Assembly: GCA_016840085.1 (NCBI GenBank)
Contig: JAEOTA010000064.1
Location: forward strand, 1-64,000
Source of the DNA: Promethearchaeota archaeon
Lineage (GTDB): Archaea; Asgardarchaeota; Lokiarchaeia; Sigyniarchaeales; SOKP01
Direction of reading: 5' to 3'
Length of the DNA: 64,000 nt
This document shows positions 56,006 to 64,000 of the stretch, one piece after another. The position numbers were made by a program, and so were the translations under genes. The notes below the pieces were generated by a model that searched no databases, was not told the origin of the DNA, and saw only the letters and a list, made by a program, of their open reading frames with translations. Within the stretch, counting starts at the first letter, position 1. Every line of letters starts with the position of its first letter.

Positions 56006-57205
56006 TTAAATCCTGTTTATTAGAATACTTTTAATATTTTCTTTATTTAAATTAACCGGATTATTCTTTAATCCAGTTTTCTCTGCAATTTTATCAACAT
56101 CTTCTTCTTTTATGGCATATTTAGCTAGCCTATCAATTTTTAATTCTTTTGTCCATTTTTCAAGTGTTTCAATTAATATCATGATATAATGGTCTATTTT
56201 TCCCTCTTCTATCTCTTCTTTACCTACTAATAAAGCGCCAATTTTAGCATGTTTTTGCAACCCTTTCTTGCCTGATGGTCCAATTTCTCGTAGAATTTTA
56301 ATATTCATTCTAGTAGCTTCAGCAAGAAGCGTACCACATACTACACCATGAGGAATATCAAAGAAACCGCCAATTGACGAAGCCAATCCATGAACAATTC
56401 CTAAACCTGCATTTGCTAAAGAAATTCCAGATATTAGTGAGCCGTATGCCATTGCTGCTCGAACCTTAACATTCGATGCTCCAGTTGAGCATGCTAATAT
56501 TAAATTTTCACTTATATATTTCATCCCACTAAAAGCTAAAGCATCAGTCATAAGATTAGCTTTAGGAGATACATAAGCTTCAAGTAATTGTGTAAAAGCA
56601 TCCATTCCACACGCGGCAGAAATAGTTGCTGGACAGGAAATCATTAACTCAGGGTCGATTATTGCTACATTTGGTATTAAATTATCATGACGAAGGGATT
56701 TTTTAAACCCATCTGGACCTATCTCGCTAATAACCGCATTTTTAGTAGCTTCACTTCCAGTACCTGATGTAGTTGGTATTGCTATATATGGAATTTTCTG
56801 ACCATCGTGAGCTTTGTCACCTACTCCTTCTAAATAATTTTTAATTGAATCTCTTTTTGGAATCATTGCGGAAATTGCTTTACCTGCATCTGTGACGCTT
56901 CCTCCCCCTATAGCAACAACTAAATCAGGCTTTTTATCTCTATATTGACTTGCAGCATTGTCAACTATATTAGGTGAAGGCTCACCTGAAATTGAAATAG
57001 TTGAATAGTTAAATGATTAACTTTCTAATATTTTTATTATCTCATCCCATTTTCCATATCTTTTAAGTGATTTTTCACCTATTACAAAAAGTATATTCCT
57101 TCCGTACCTAGGCATAATATCAAAAAGTTGAGTTAATGCACCAGAACCAAAAATTATATGAGGAATACTAGCAAAATTAAAAGGAGGACCCATAATATTC
57201 ATCAT
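56006..57205 (-). pseudogene. Iron-type alcohol dehydrogenase interrupted by in-frame TAA
   Basis: One continuous minus-strand frame of about 399 codons codes for a group III (Fe) ADH, but TAA occurs at 57019-57017, 62 codons in. On both sides the protein is normal: IIFGSGALTQL and ILFVIGEKSL before; GEPSPNIVD, AIGGGSVTDAGKA (NAD-binding), TSGTGSEATK and FDIPHG after. The metal set is altered: GMDAFTQLLEAYVS has Gln where a ligand His is usual. A point mutation (for example TTA to TAA) is the simplest reading. The downstream part from ATG 56866 would lack half of the cofactor domain. Confidence 0.85.
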
Positions 57206-57360
57206 TTTTGATTTTACTTTTAGCTTTATTATAATAATTTCAAATTAAAATATAATTTTATTGTAAGTAACATTAAATCATTAATATTGTTATAATAAGA
57301 TTTTTAACTTAAATTAGATAATTTGTTTTATAACAGACTAAAGAGCAATAATGATTTAAA

Positions 57361-57699
57361 ATGAAACAAGTCAATGAAAACGATTTTGAATATAGAAAAG
57401 GAGAAAGTGGTGTAAAATACTTAATGCGAGGACCAAGCATTGACTGGGGAGTAATATTGCTCAAACCAGGTGAGATGATGGGAGATAAAGCACATGGACA
57501 TAATTTCATTGATGAAACCTTCTACTTTGTAGAGGGTAATGGTGTTATGATCATTAATGATAAAGAATTTCCAGCGTCTCAAGGTAGCGTGTTTCTCTGT
57601 GAACCAAAAGAAATGCATAATATTAGGAATGATTCTGATAAACGTGTTAAAATTGTGTTCATTAAGGCGGAGTATCGTCCCGAGGATAAAATTGAATAA
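57361..57699 (+). CDS. Cupin-domain protein
   Basis: A 112-residue single-domain cupin. Motif 1 reads GDKAHGHNFIDETFYFVEG, with two His and a Glu suited to metal binding. Motif 2 is FLCEPKEMHNIRND with the final His. A small-molecule-binding or isomerase/dioxygenase-type role is possible; substrate unknown. It starts at ATG 57361 and lies 38 bp upstream of aIF1A, on the same strand. Confidence 0.88.
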   Translation: MKQVNENDFEYRKGESGVKYLMRGPSIDWGVILLKPGEMMGDKAHGHNFIDETFYFVEGNGVMIINDKEFPASQGSVFLCEPKEMHNIRNDSDKRVKIVFIKAEYRPEDKIE

Positions 57700-57737
57700 T
57701 TAATTTAATATTTAATATAGCTTAATTGAGAGTTAAT

Positions 57738-58115
57738 ATGGCAAAAAAAAAAGGAAAAAAAGGAAAGAAAGGTAAAACATATGATCAACCAGTAATTACA
57801 AGGGTTAAATACCCGAGTAAAGAACTGGGAGAGATTTTTGCAATTGTAGTTGATATATTAGGCGGAGATCGAATGAGAGTATTTTGTGAAGATGGAAAGC
57901 ATCGGATTGGTAGAATCCGTGGAAAAATAAAAAAAAGAGTATGGATAAGGCGTGGAGATTTGGTAATTGTAAATCCATGGGAATGGGAAACCGAAACTAA
58001 AGATGGATTGGGGAAGGGTGAAATTACATGGAGGTATACTAGAGCTGAAATCTCGTGGCTTGAACGTAAAAACAGAATTCCAGATATATTAGATATTAAT
58101 AATATCTCATTTTAA
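57738..58115 (+). CDS. eif1A: Translation initiation factor aIF1A
   Basis: An S1-like OB-fold protein that binds the ribosomal A site during initiation. I choose ATG 57738, giving 125 residues that start MAKKKGKKGKKGKTYDQP (basic tail). The OB fold follows with IFAIVVDILGGDRMRVFCEDG, IGRIRGKIKKRVWIRRGD and DLVIVNPWEW. A TTG 12 bp upstream (57726) would only add four residues. The match to archaeal/eukaryotic IF1A is strong. Confidence 0.95.
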   Translation: MAKKKGKKGKKGKTYDQPVITRVKYPSKELGEIFAIVVDILGGDRMRVFCEDGKHRIGRIRGKIKKRVWIRRGDLVIVNPWEWETETKDGLGKGEITWRYTRAEISWLERKNRIPDILDINNISF

Positions 58116-58288
58116 TTAAATTAGTTTTAATAGGCTCTCTATTCTAGTGCTTAAACCTTTTTCACATATCTAGCGTTAAGAATCTCAAAAAAGCAAAATT
58201 TTATAATTTAGTAATACCTAATAAGCTTATACTTTTTTTTCTGTTTATGTTTTATAAACCCAAATTCAAATGAGATTCGTGATAAAAA

Positions 58289-59038
58289 TTGTCTGAAAAA
58301 GAAGAGAATTTAAACGAGAGTGAAAGTAAAGAATTTGAGATCGATGAGAGTCCTATATCGGGATCTGAAGAAGAACTAACAACACTTTTTGCTGTAAGGA
58401 CAACTATTAATCAAGAGAGCAATATTCTTAAACAAATTTTTTATCGTTTCCGCATATTGGACATAATACCCGATATTCGGGCTATGCTCGTTTCTCCTCT
58501 GCTACCAGGCTACATATTCTTCGAGGCTCCGACTAAGAGGGAAGTCCAAATTGCTGTTCAAGGAATACCTCATATTAAAGGAAGAATAGTTCAAAATATT
58601 GAGTTAAGGGAATTGAAACATGTCTTACTCCCAAGAAGCGTCACTGAGTATTTAGAAGAAGGAGACACAGTTGAGATTATTAGTGGTGTATTTGAAGGTG
58701 CAAGAGCTATCGTAATGCGAATGCCTCATGATACATCAAGTAGTGAAGAAGTCGTCGTTCGATTGTTACAAGAAGAAACTCCAATTACAATTAAAATTCA
58801 TGGAGATTATTTGAAATTAGTTGAAAAGAAGAAACCTGTCCTAGAAGCTATGCCAGAAATAAAAGTTTCAGCAGGTACTGTCACTGATATGGAAAAAGCA
58901 ATAACTTTTGAAGATGAATTTGAAGAATTTGAAGAAGAATACCCAGATAGTTTGAGAAGTGAAGAAACTGAAGAATATTCTGATGATGAAGAAGAACTCG
59001 AAGAAGAAGATGAATGGGCTAAATTTGATGGTTTCTAA
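58289..59038 (+). CDS. spt5: Transcription elongation factor Spt5 with acidic C-terminal tail
   Basis: A 249-residue NusG/Spt5 protein. Residues about 33-120 form the NGN domain (LFAVRTTINQESNI, then LLPGYIFFEAP and VQGIPHIKGRIV). Residues about 128-180 form a KOW domain (EYLEEGDTVEIISGVFEGARAIV). After residue 205 comes an Asp/Glu-rich tail ending EDEWAKFDGF, which archaeal Spt5 (about 150 residues) lacks. The N-terminus is also acidic. The partner Spt4 is not in this window. Start TTG 58289. Confidence 0.9.
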   Translation: MSEKEENLNESESKEFEIDESPISGSEEELTTLFAVRTTINQESNILKQIFYRFRILDIIPDIRAMLVSPLLPGYIFFEAPTKREVQIAVQGIPHIKGRIVQNIELRELKHVLLPRSVTEYLEEGDTVEIISGVFEGARAIVMRMPHDTSSSEEVVVRLLQEETPITIKIHGDYLKLVEKKKPVLEAMPEIKVSAGTVTDMEKAITFEDEFEEFEEEYPDSLRSEETEEYSDDEEELEEEDEWAKFDGF

Positions 59039-59184
59039 CACGAAATTACTTTTATTCAGAATATTTTCTTCAAAATAAACATAATTTATATTAATTAATC
59101 AACTCTAGTGTTGTCATATAACATAGCAATGGAATTATAACTATTCGTTGCGTTTACCCTAAGAATCTACTTAATAAGAGGATT

Positions 59185-59196
59185 TTTATATATAAA
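59185..59196 (+). promoter_or_regulatory. Probable TATA box
   Basis: TTTATATATAAA preceded by purine-rich AAGAGGA (BRE-like) within the 218-bp gap before the gene at 59257. Transcription would start near 59217. Confidence 0.45.
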
Positions 59197-59256
59197 CTTT
59201 TTTTAAAGAAATAATAAAGATTTGAAATTTAGATAAAAAATCTTCTATTGAGTTAA

Positions 59257-60006
59257 ATGATTAAAAATATCTTTATCATGAAATCCACAGGGGAATTAAT
59301 TTTTTACAAAACATATGAAGATATCTTTAATGTAAAACTCACAAGTAGTTTTTTAAGTGCAATCTTCTCGTTTGTAAAACAGACATTAAAAACTGAAGAA
59401 TTATCTGAAATTGAAGTAGGGCTTTTTAGGTTTATATTTGAAATTGAGAAAATTAGGAATGATGAATTACTGTTTGCGCTATTTAGTGATCGAACTGAAA
59501 ATTTAATTGAGTTAAGAAAGCAACTAAGAGAAATAAAAAACCAATTTCTAAATAAATTTGATGTAGATTTATTAACTGATCATTATGATGGTGAGATTTC
59601 AAAATTTCTCGATTTTGAAAATAATATTAATGACATCATGGAAAGCAGTAAACAATTAATTTCAGAAGAAATCCAAGAAGATTTAATAAATATTTTTAAT
59701 GAATTGCATACATTCTCTTCTTTTGTCGTATCCTCTGCAATTTTAACCCAAACGGGAAGGGTAATTGTTTCCTATTTAGAACATAATGTTCTTACAGAGA
59801 TTATAAGACTTCTAGAAGGAAGATTTCTCGCTGGTAATTATATAGTTAATGAACTAATCTCCTTAGAAAAATTTGGTGTGCTTTCATTAGTAGGAATCAA
59901 TGATAGTTTCATATCAGTAATTCAATTTAAAAAAAATTGCCCTTTTGAGACAGGACTTGTCATTTCAAAAAGATTCTCAAATAGACTGCAAAAATTAATT
60001 TGTTGA
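59257..60006 (+). CDS. Longin/roadblock-like protein
   Basis: A 249-residue protein in two halves. Residues 1-105 (IKNIFIMKSTGELIFYKTY, then a long helix FLSAIFSFVKQTL and paired strands FIFEIEKIRNDELLFALFSD) look like a longin domain. Residues 150-249 (SSAILTQTGRVIVSYLEHN, then FGVLSLVGINDSFISVIQF) resemble a roadblock/LC7 domain. In eukaryotes these folds serve as platforms for small GTPases, and two GTPases are 4-5 kb upstream. Link is inferred. Confidence 0.55.
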   Translation: MIKNIFIMKSTGELIFYKTYEDIFNVKLTSSFLSAIFSFVKQTLKTEELSEIEVGLFRFIFEIEKIRNDELLFALFSDRTENLIELRKQLREIKNQFLNKFDVDLLTDHYDGEISKFLDFENNINDIMESSKQLISEEIQEDLINIFNELHTFSSFVVSSAILTQTGRVIVSYLEHNVLTEIIRLLEGRFLAGNYIVNELISLEKFGVLSLVGINDSFISVIQFKKNCPFETGLVISKRFSNRLQKLIC

Positions 60007-60196
60007 ATTTTGTGAGATAGATTGTTCAAAACATAGTAATTATTATCTGTTTCATAAAAATTTTTAAAAAAAGAGTAATATCATTTTTGATATCGCTAAT
60101 CTGTTTTCCAAAAATTAAAAAATAAATTTACTTTTTACACTAGTATAATTACTTATCTAATAATTTAAAAATAATAATAATTAGGGCTAAAAAAAT

Positions 60197-61480
60197 ATGT
60201 CACGATTTATAGATCAAGTCATTAATGATGAGATTCTAAATAAACTTAGCTTAAAGAACAGATATTCCTTTTTAAACAATAACCTAATGGCAGTTTTGTC
60301 TTCAGAACAATTTAACTTTCTTAAAAAGGTTCAAAAATTCTGCATGAGGTTTGAAAAGAAAAATGGAATCACTCATGGCCCGGATGAAGACGTATACGAT
60401 TGGATACCAACTTTTGGTGCTGAAGGTTATATCACACGAGCACATAATTTTGAAATGATTGACATTACTTATGAAAATTATGGAGCTGTATATGATTTCC
60501 TTCGCTATTTAGCTATCGACATGTTCGATACTCAATTCGCCATGGGGAGTGGCGCAACAGTATTGGCAATAAATCCAATTTTTGAACACCATGAAAATGT
60601 TCCTGAAAGATTAGAAGCATTGAAAGACTTAGCTACTGGTAAAGCACCTGGTGCAATGCTTATTACAGAACCAGAAAGAGGTTCTGATGCGGTCCATCAG
60701 TTAACCACATGCGATGAACAGGAAGATAGTAGTTTTTTACTCAATGGTGAAAAAGTTTTCAACGTCAATGCACCAAAAGCGAAATGGGCAGTTGCATATG
60801 CTACTGCTGAAAAGAATAATGGAAATTTAATGGCACAATTCTTAATCAATACATCTTGGGATGGGTGGTCCTGTGAACGTGTAGGGGTTCCCTGGGTGCC
60901 AAAACTATATATAGGTCATGAATGGTTTGAAAATCTCAAGGTACCAAAGGAATATATATTAGGACCGGTTGGTAAAGGGAGGGAACATCTCTTTGAAGGA
61001 TTGGTCCCTGAAAGAATTGGTATCGCTTGTGGAGCTATTTCTCAATGTTGGGGAGCAGTATCTCATGCTGCGATTTATGCTAACATGAGAAAGCAGTTTG
61101 AGCAAGAAATTCTTAAATTTCAAGGAGTTGGTTTTCTTTTAACAGATTTATGGGCAAAAACTACTAATTTAACCCTCGGATTATTAAAATTCTGTGAAGC
61201 CTATGACGAAAAAATGGAAAAATTTGAAGGAAAAATCCCAACGAATATCTCTCGTGTAATGGTTGCAAGTGCTTCTCAACTTAAGTATCATTGTACTAAA
61301 CTCTCCAAACAGGTCTGTTATGAAGCTGCCAATTTAATGGGTGGTGCTGGTGTATCAGATAATACAGCAATGGAAGATTATATAAATATTTCTAGAATCC
61401 AGGAGATTATTGGAGGAACCCGACAAATTCAGCAATATATCATGAGCATGAGCCTCCGCCAACTTTTCAAAATGCTCTAA
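60197..61480 (+). CDS. Acyl-CoA dehydrogenase-family flavoprotein
   Basis: A 427-residue protein with the ACAD domains: a helical N-terminus, a middle domain with the FAD/substrate loop LITEPERGSDAVHQL and LNGEKVFNVNAPKAKWAV, and a C-terminal helical bundle with LMGGAGVSDNTAMED and QEIIGGTRQIQQ. The position that carries the catalytic Glu in many members (the E of IYEGT) is Gly here. Either the base sits elsewhere, as in isovaleryl/long-chain types, or the reaction differs. Start ATG 60197. Confidence 0.85.
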   Translation: MSRFIDQVINDEILNKLSLKNRYSFLNNNLMAVLSSEQFNFLKKVQKFCMRFEKKNGITHGPDEDVYDWIPTFGAEGYITRAHNFEMIDITYENYGAVYDFLRYLAIDMFDTQFAMGSGATVLAINPIFEHHENVPERLEALKDLATGKAPGAMLITEPERGSDAVHQLTTCDEQEDSSFLLNGEKVFNVNAPKAKWAVAYATAEKNNGNLMAQFLINTSWDGWSCERVGVPWVPKLYIGHEWFENLKVPKEYILGPVGKGREHLFEGLVPERIGIACGAISQCWGAVSHAAIYANMRKQFEQEILKFQGVGFLLTDLWAKTTNLTLGLLKFCEAYDEKMEKFEGKIPTNISRVMVASASQLKYHCTKLSKQVCYEAANLMGGAGVSDNTAMEDYINISRIQEIIGGTRQIQQYIMSMSLRQLFKML

Positions 61481-61574
61481 AATCTTTTTTTTTTTCTATT
61501 TCTTTTTTAATTGGTACTCCTTTTAGCTCATGCAAGATTAATAATTACAAATTCTAATCTGAGAAGAGTTAAAA

Positions 61575-63818
61575 ATGGAAGAATTACTTAATATTGCTAA
61601 AAATGCCTTTCCACCCATATCAGGATCAGAAAAGGTAAAGGGACTTCAAGAAGAGGTTGAAATTTTATGGGATAAATGGGGTATCCCGCATGTCTATGCG
61701 AAATCAGTGAGGGATGCATATTTTACTCAAGGTTATATCCATGCAAGTCATAGATTATGGCAAATGGATACTTTTAGACGTTTAATATCGGGAAAATTAT
61801 CAGAAATATCGGGTGAAGCAGCACTTCTAGGTGATAAATACTATAGAACAATTGGATTACATCGATTAGCGAAAATATGCGCGAAAAAAATAGAAGAAAA
61901 TAAAGATTCAGACATGTATCGCTGGTTAAATGCGTATGTGAATGGTGTAAATCTAGGTATTAAAAAAGCCCAAAATAATCCCCCTATTGAATTTTCTATT
62001 TTGGATATTAAACCTCGTGAGTGGTTATTAGAAGATTCTTTTAAAATTATTAGTTTGATTGAATGGGGATTAAGTAGTTGGAATTATCCTCTAGAAGTTT
62101 TGCGAGAGCACTTAATAACCAAACTAGGATCTGAAAAGGCTAAACAATTCATCCCTTTATTTTCAGAAGTAAATGTTAGTGAATCTTTAGGTAGTAATGC
62201 TTGGGTTGTAAGTTCCAATAAATCAGAATCTGGAGCTGTATTACATGCAAATGATCCTCACCTTCCACTTACATGTCCTGCTTTATGGTTTTTAATTCAT
62301 TTAAATTGTCCAGAATTAAATGTAATGGGTACTTCGCTTCCTGGATTACCAATGGTAGTTATAGGGCATAATGAGAATATAACTTGGGGTTTAACCAATG
62401 TTACTGCCGATACAATTGACTTATTTAAATTGGAGTTGAATCCTCAAAATCAGAATCAATATAAATATAATGGGAAATGGATTGATTTTGAAGCAATTGA
62501 AGAGTTAATAGGAGTCCAAGGTAAATCTGAACCAATACCTCATAAAGTTCTAATTTCAAAATTCGGTCCGTTGGTTGATTATTATGAAATAAATTTGAAC
62601 TATTATAATTTCAATCTTCCTGGAAAATATGCGTTACGATGGTCAAGTTTTGAACCAGAACTCCAGAACAATATCATGGGCTTTATCAAAGTAAATAATG
62701 CTTCAAATTGGGAGGAATTCAGAAATGGAATAAAACATATAACCATCAATCCTCAGAATTTTATTTATGGTGACGTAAATGGGAATATAGGGCATCAACA
62801 TGGTGGAAGAATTCCCGTAAGAAACTATGGGGATGGATCTAAGATAACTCCAGGCACAGATGAAAAATATAATTGGAAGAGTCTATCATCTTTTGAACAA
62901 TTATACTCAAATTATAATCCTAAAGTGGGTTTTATATATACCGCTAACTATAATGAGGATAAGGCGCCAAATGGTCTATTAATAGCACAAGACAGGATTG
63001 AACCCTTTAGACAAATCAGGTTAAAGAAGTTATTACAATCAAAAGAAAAATTTTCAATAGAGGATTTTAAGAAATTTCAACTTGATAGATATACTGAAGA
63101 AGCTGCAGAATTATTGCCTATAATGTTAAAATATTTAAAATCTGCTAAAATTTCAGAAGAATATTCTCACTTTATCACTATTTTAGAGGAATGGGATTAT
63201 CATTTGGCTAAAAATAGTATTGCTGGCACAATTTATAAAATATGGCATCAAAAGACGCTTGAATTCATTCTAACACCATTAATTGGTGAAGATTTATTAG
63301 AAACATTTCTGGGTAGTCGCCCTTTTAATCTAAAAAGAATTTTAGATTCCTATGAAAAAAATGAAAATGAACTTGAAGATATTCTGCTTAATTCCTTTAA
63401 AAATACGATTAATTTTCTAACAGATAAATTATCATCTGATTATAAAAAATGGCAGTGGGGAAATCTACATAAACTTACACTTGTCCATCCATTTTCACTT
63501 GTTAATGAGGATGCAAAAGTATTAAATATAGGTCCTTTTAAAATTGGTGGAGATTCAAATACGCTAAATAATGGTTCTTTTGACCCTTTAGACAATTATA
63601 ATGTCGTAGTAGGACCTTCATACCGTCATATACATGATTTATCGGATTGGGATAAATCAATAACAGTCATTCCAGGAGGACAATCTGGATTACCATTTCA
63701 TAGACATTATAAAGATATGATAAAGTCATGGGTAAAAGGAAAATATATTCCTTTTTTATTTACACGAGAAGCTATCTCTGAGAATTTAGAAGGCACTTTA
63801 CGATTAATACCGGAATAA
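61575..63818 (+). CDS. Penicillin acylase-family Ntn hydrolase
   Basis: A 747-residue amidohydrolase of the penicillin/acyl-homoserine-lactone acylase family. The alpha chain (EEVEILWDKWGIPHVYAKSV, then YIHASHRLWQMD) is followed by the autocleavage site SLGSNAWVVSSNKS, in which the Ser after Gly (near residue 210) becomes the N-terminal nucleophile. The beta chain follows with NDPHLPLTCP and the oxyanion Asn region VTADTIDLF. No signal peptide is visible, so the enzyme would be cytoplasmic, unlike most relatives. Start ATG 61575. Confidence 0.9.
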   Translation: MEELLNIAKNAFPPISGSEKVKGLQEEVEILWDKWGIPHVYAKSVRDAYFTQGYIHASHRLWQMDTFRRLISGKLSEISGEAALLGDKYYRTIGLHRLAKICAKKIEENKDSDMYRWLNAYVNGVNLGIKKAQNNPPIEFSILDIKPREWLLEDSFKIISLIEWGLSSWNYPLEVLREHLITKLGSEKAKQFIPLFSEVNVSESLGSNAWVVSSNKSESGAVLHANDPHLPLTCPALWFLIHLNCPELNVMGTSLPGLPMVVIGHNENITWGLTNVTADTIDLFKLELNPQNQNQYKYNGKWIDFEAIEELIGVQGKSEPIPHKVLISKFGPLVDYYEINLNYYNFNLPGKYALRWSSFEPELQNNIMGFIKVNNASNWEEFRNGIKHITINPQNFIYGDVNGNIGHQHGGRIPVRNYGDGSKITPGTDEKYNWKSLSSFEQLYSNYNPKVGFIYTANYNEDKAPNGLLIAQDRIEPFRQIRLKKLLQSKEKFSIEDFKKFQLDRYTEEAAELLPIMLKYLKSAKISEEYSHFITILEEWDYHLAKNSIAGTIYKIWHQKTLEFILTPLIGEDLLETFLGSRPFNLKRILDSYEKNENELEDILLNSFKNTINFLTDKLSSDYKKWQWGNLHKLTLVHPFSLVNEDAKVLNIGPFKIGGDSNTLNNGSFDPLDNYNVVVGPSYRHIHDLSDWDKSITVIPGGQSGLPFHRHYKDMIKSWVKGKYIPFLFTREAISENLEGTLRLIPE

Positions 63819-63969
63819 AAAGAAAAAGGAATTAAGGAAAATAATAAATAAATTGTGTTTTTATGACACGGACATCTGATTTCTTTAAATCTTTTTATAT
63901 TTGAAAAATTAAAAGGATAATATCTTAATTAAACATTATTAAAATTAAAAATTTGAATATTTTATTAAA

Positions 63970-64000
63970 ATGAGTGAAAATAAACGTTATAAAACTCAAG
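63970..64000 (+). CDS. Possible gene start, cut by the window edge
   Basis: An ATG at 63970 opens a frame (MSENKRYKTQ) that runs off the right edge. Ten codons are too few to identify; the AT-rich 150-bp gap before it could hold a promoter. Confidence 0.3.
   Translation, partial: MSENKRYKTQ

Noticed and set aside
1..64000. CRISPR array, prophage, IS element or tRNA genes
   Set aside because: No regularly spaced repeats, no transposase or integrase and no cloverleaf with a GGTTCGAATCC-like arm were seen in the intergenic regions.

Overview
The window is about 64 kb of AT-rich, gene-dense DNA and reads as a chromosome segment of an Asgard archaeon, most likely a Lokiarchaeia relative. Archaeal information-processing proteins (aIF2-gamma, aIF1A, Spt5, TFS, archaeal-style IleRS) sit beside eukaryote-like signature proteins: two Ras-superfamily GTPases, longin/roadblock-like small proteins and ribosomal protein eL22. 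It also holds archaeal metabolic genes (form III RuBisCO, ribose-1,5-bisphosphate isomerase, a Tes-type radical SAM enzyme) and genes that look bacterial (MetRS, UvrC).

Layout. 1-9.8 kb: IleRS and CysRS, an SRPBCC protein, an SDR plus alpha/beta hydrolase pair, and the Tes-type radical SAM protein. 9.8-15.7 kb: a 740-bp divergent intergenic region with a GC-rich structured RNA candidate, then small membrane, zinc-finger, ACT-like and longin-like proteins, a protein built of 35-residue repeats, and a DUF362 protein. 15.8-25.2 kb: a PadR regulator followed by two ABC-2 systems and a heterodimeric ABC exporter. One ATPase of the second ABC-2 system and one exporter half carry extra helical inserts that share a motif. 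25.2-33.8 kb: an alpha/beta hydrolase with a probable ATT start, a GIY-YIG-like protein, a radical SAM protein, ROK kinase and phosphohexomutase, a HAD remnant and an MFS transporter. 33.9-45.7 kb: bacterial-type MetRS and UvrC meeting tail to tail, R15P isomerase, a zinc-ribbon-repeat endonuclease interrupted by TAG, RuBisCO, the eL22-CitG-TFS cluster and a DHH nuclease. 45.9-54 kb: surface/membrane proteins including a gingipain-type (C25) peptidase, aIF2-gamma with an extra N-terminal helix-hairpin-helix domain, and the 5S rRNA gene. 54-64 kb: two small GTPases and a PIN protein, an interrupted iron-type ADH, cupins, aIF1A, Spt5, a longin/roadblock-like protein, an acyl-CoA dehydrogenase and a penicillin-acylase-like hydrolase.

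The most striking observation is the 5S rRNA gene at about 52939-53078. It appears circularly permuted: the 3' half of the canonical molecule is encoded first, the natural ends are joined by a TTCG tetraloop closing helix I, and the 5' half follows. The new ends lie after helix III and are closed by a 6-bp stem and an outer 11-bp inverted repeat. Part of the helix III 3' strand occurs in both halves, as expected if the permutation arose from a tandem duplication.

All calls rest on reading sequence and recalled family motifs. No database search, folding program or codon statistics were run.
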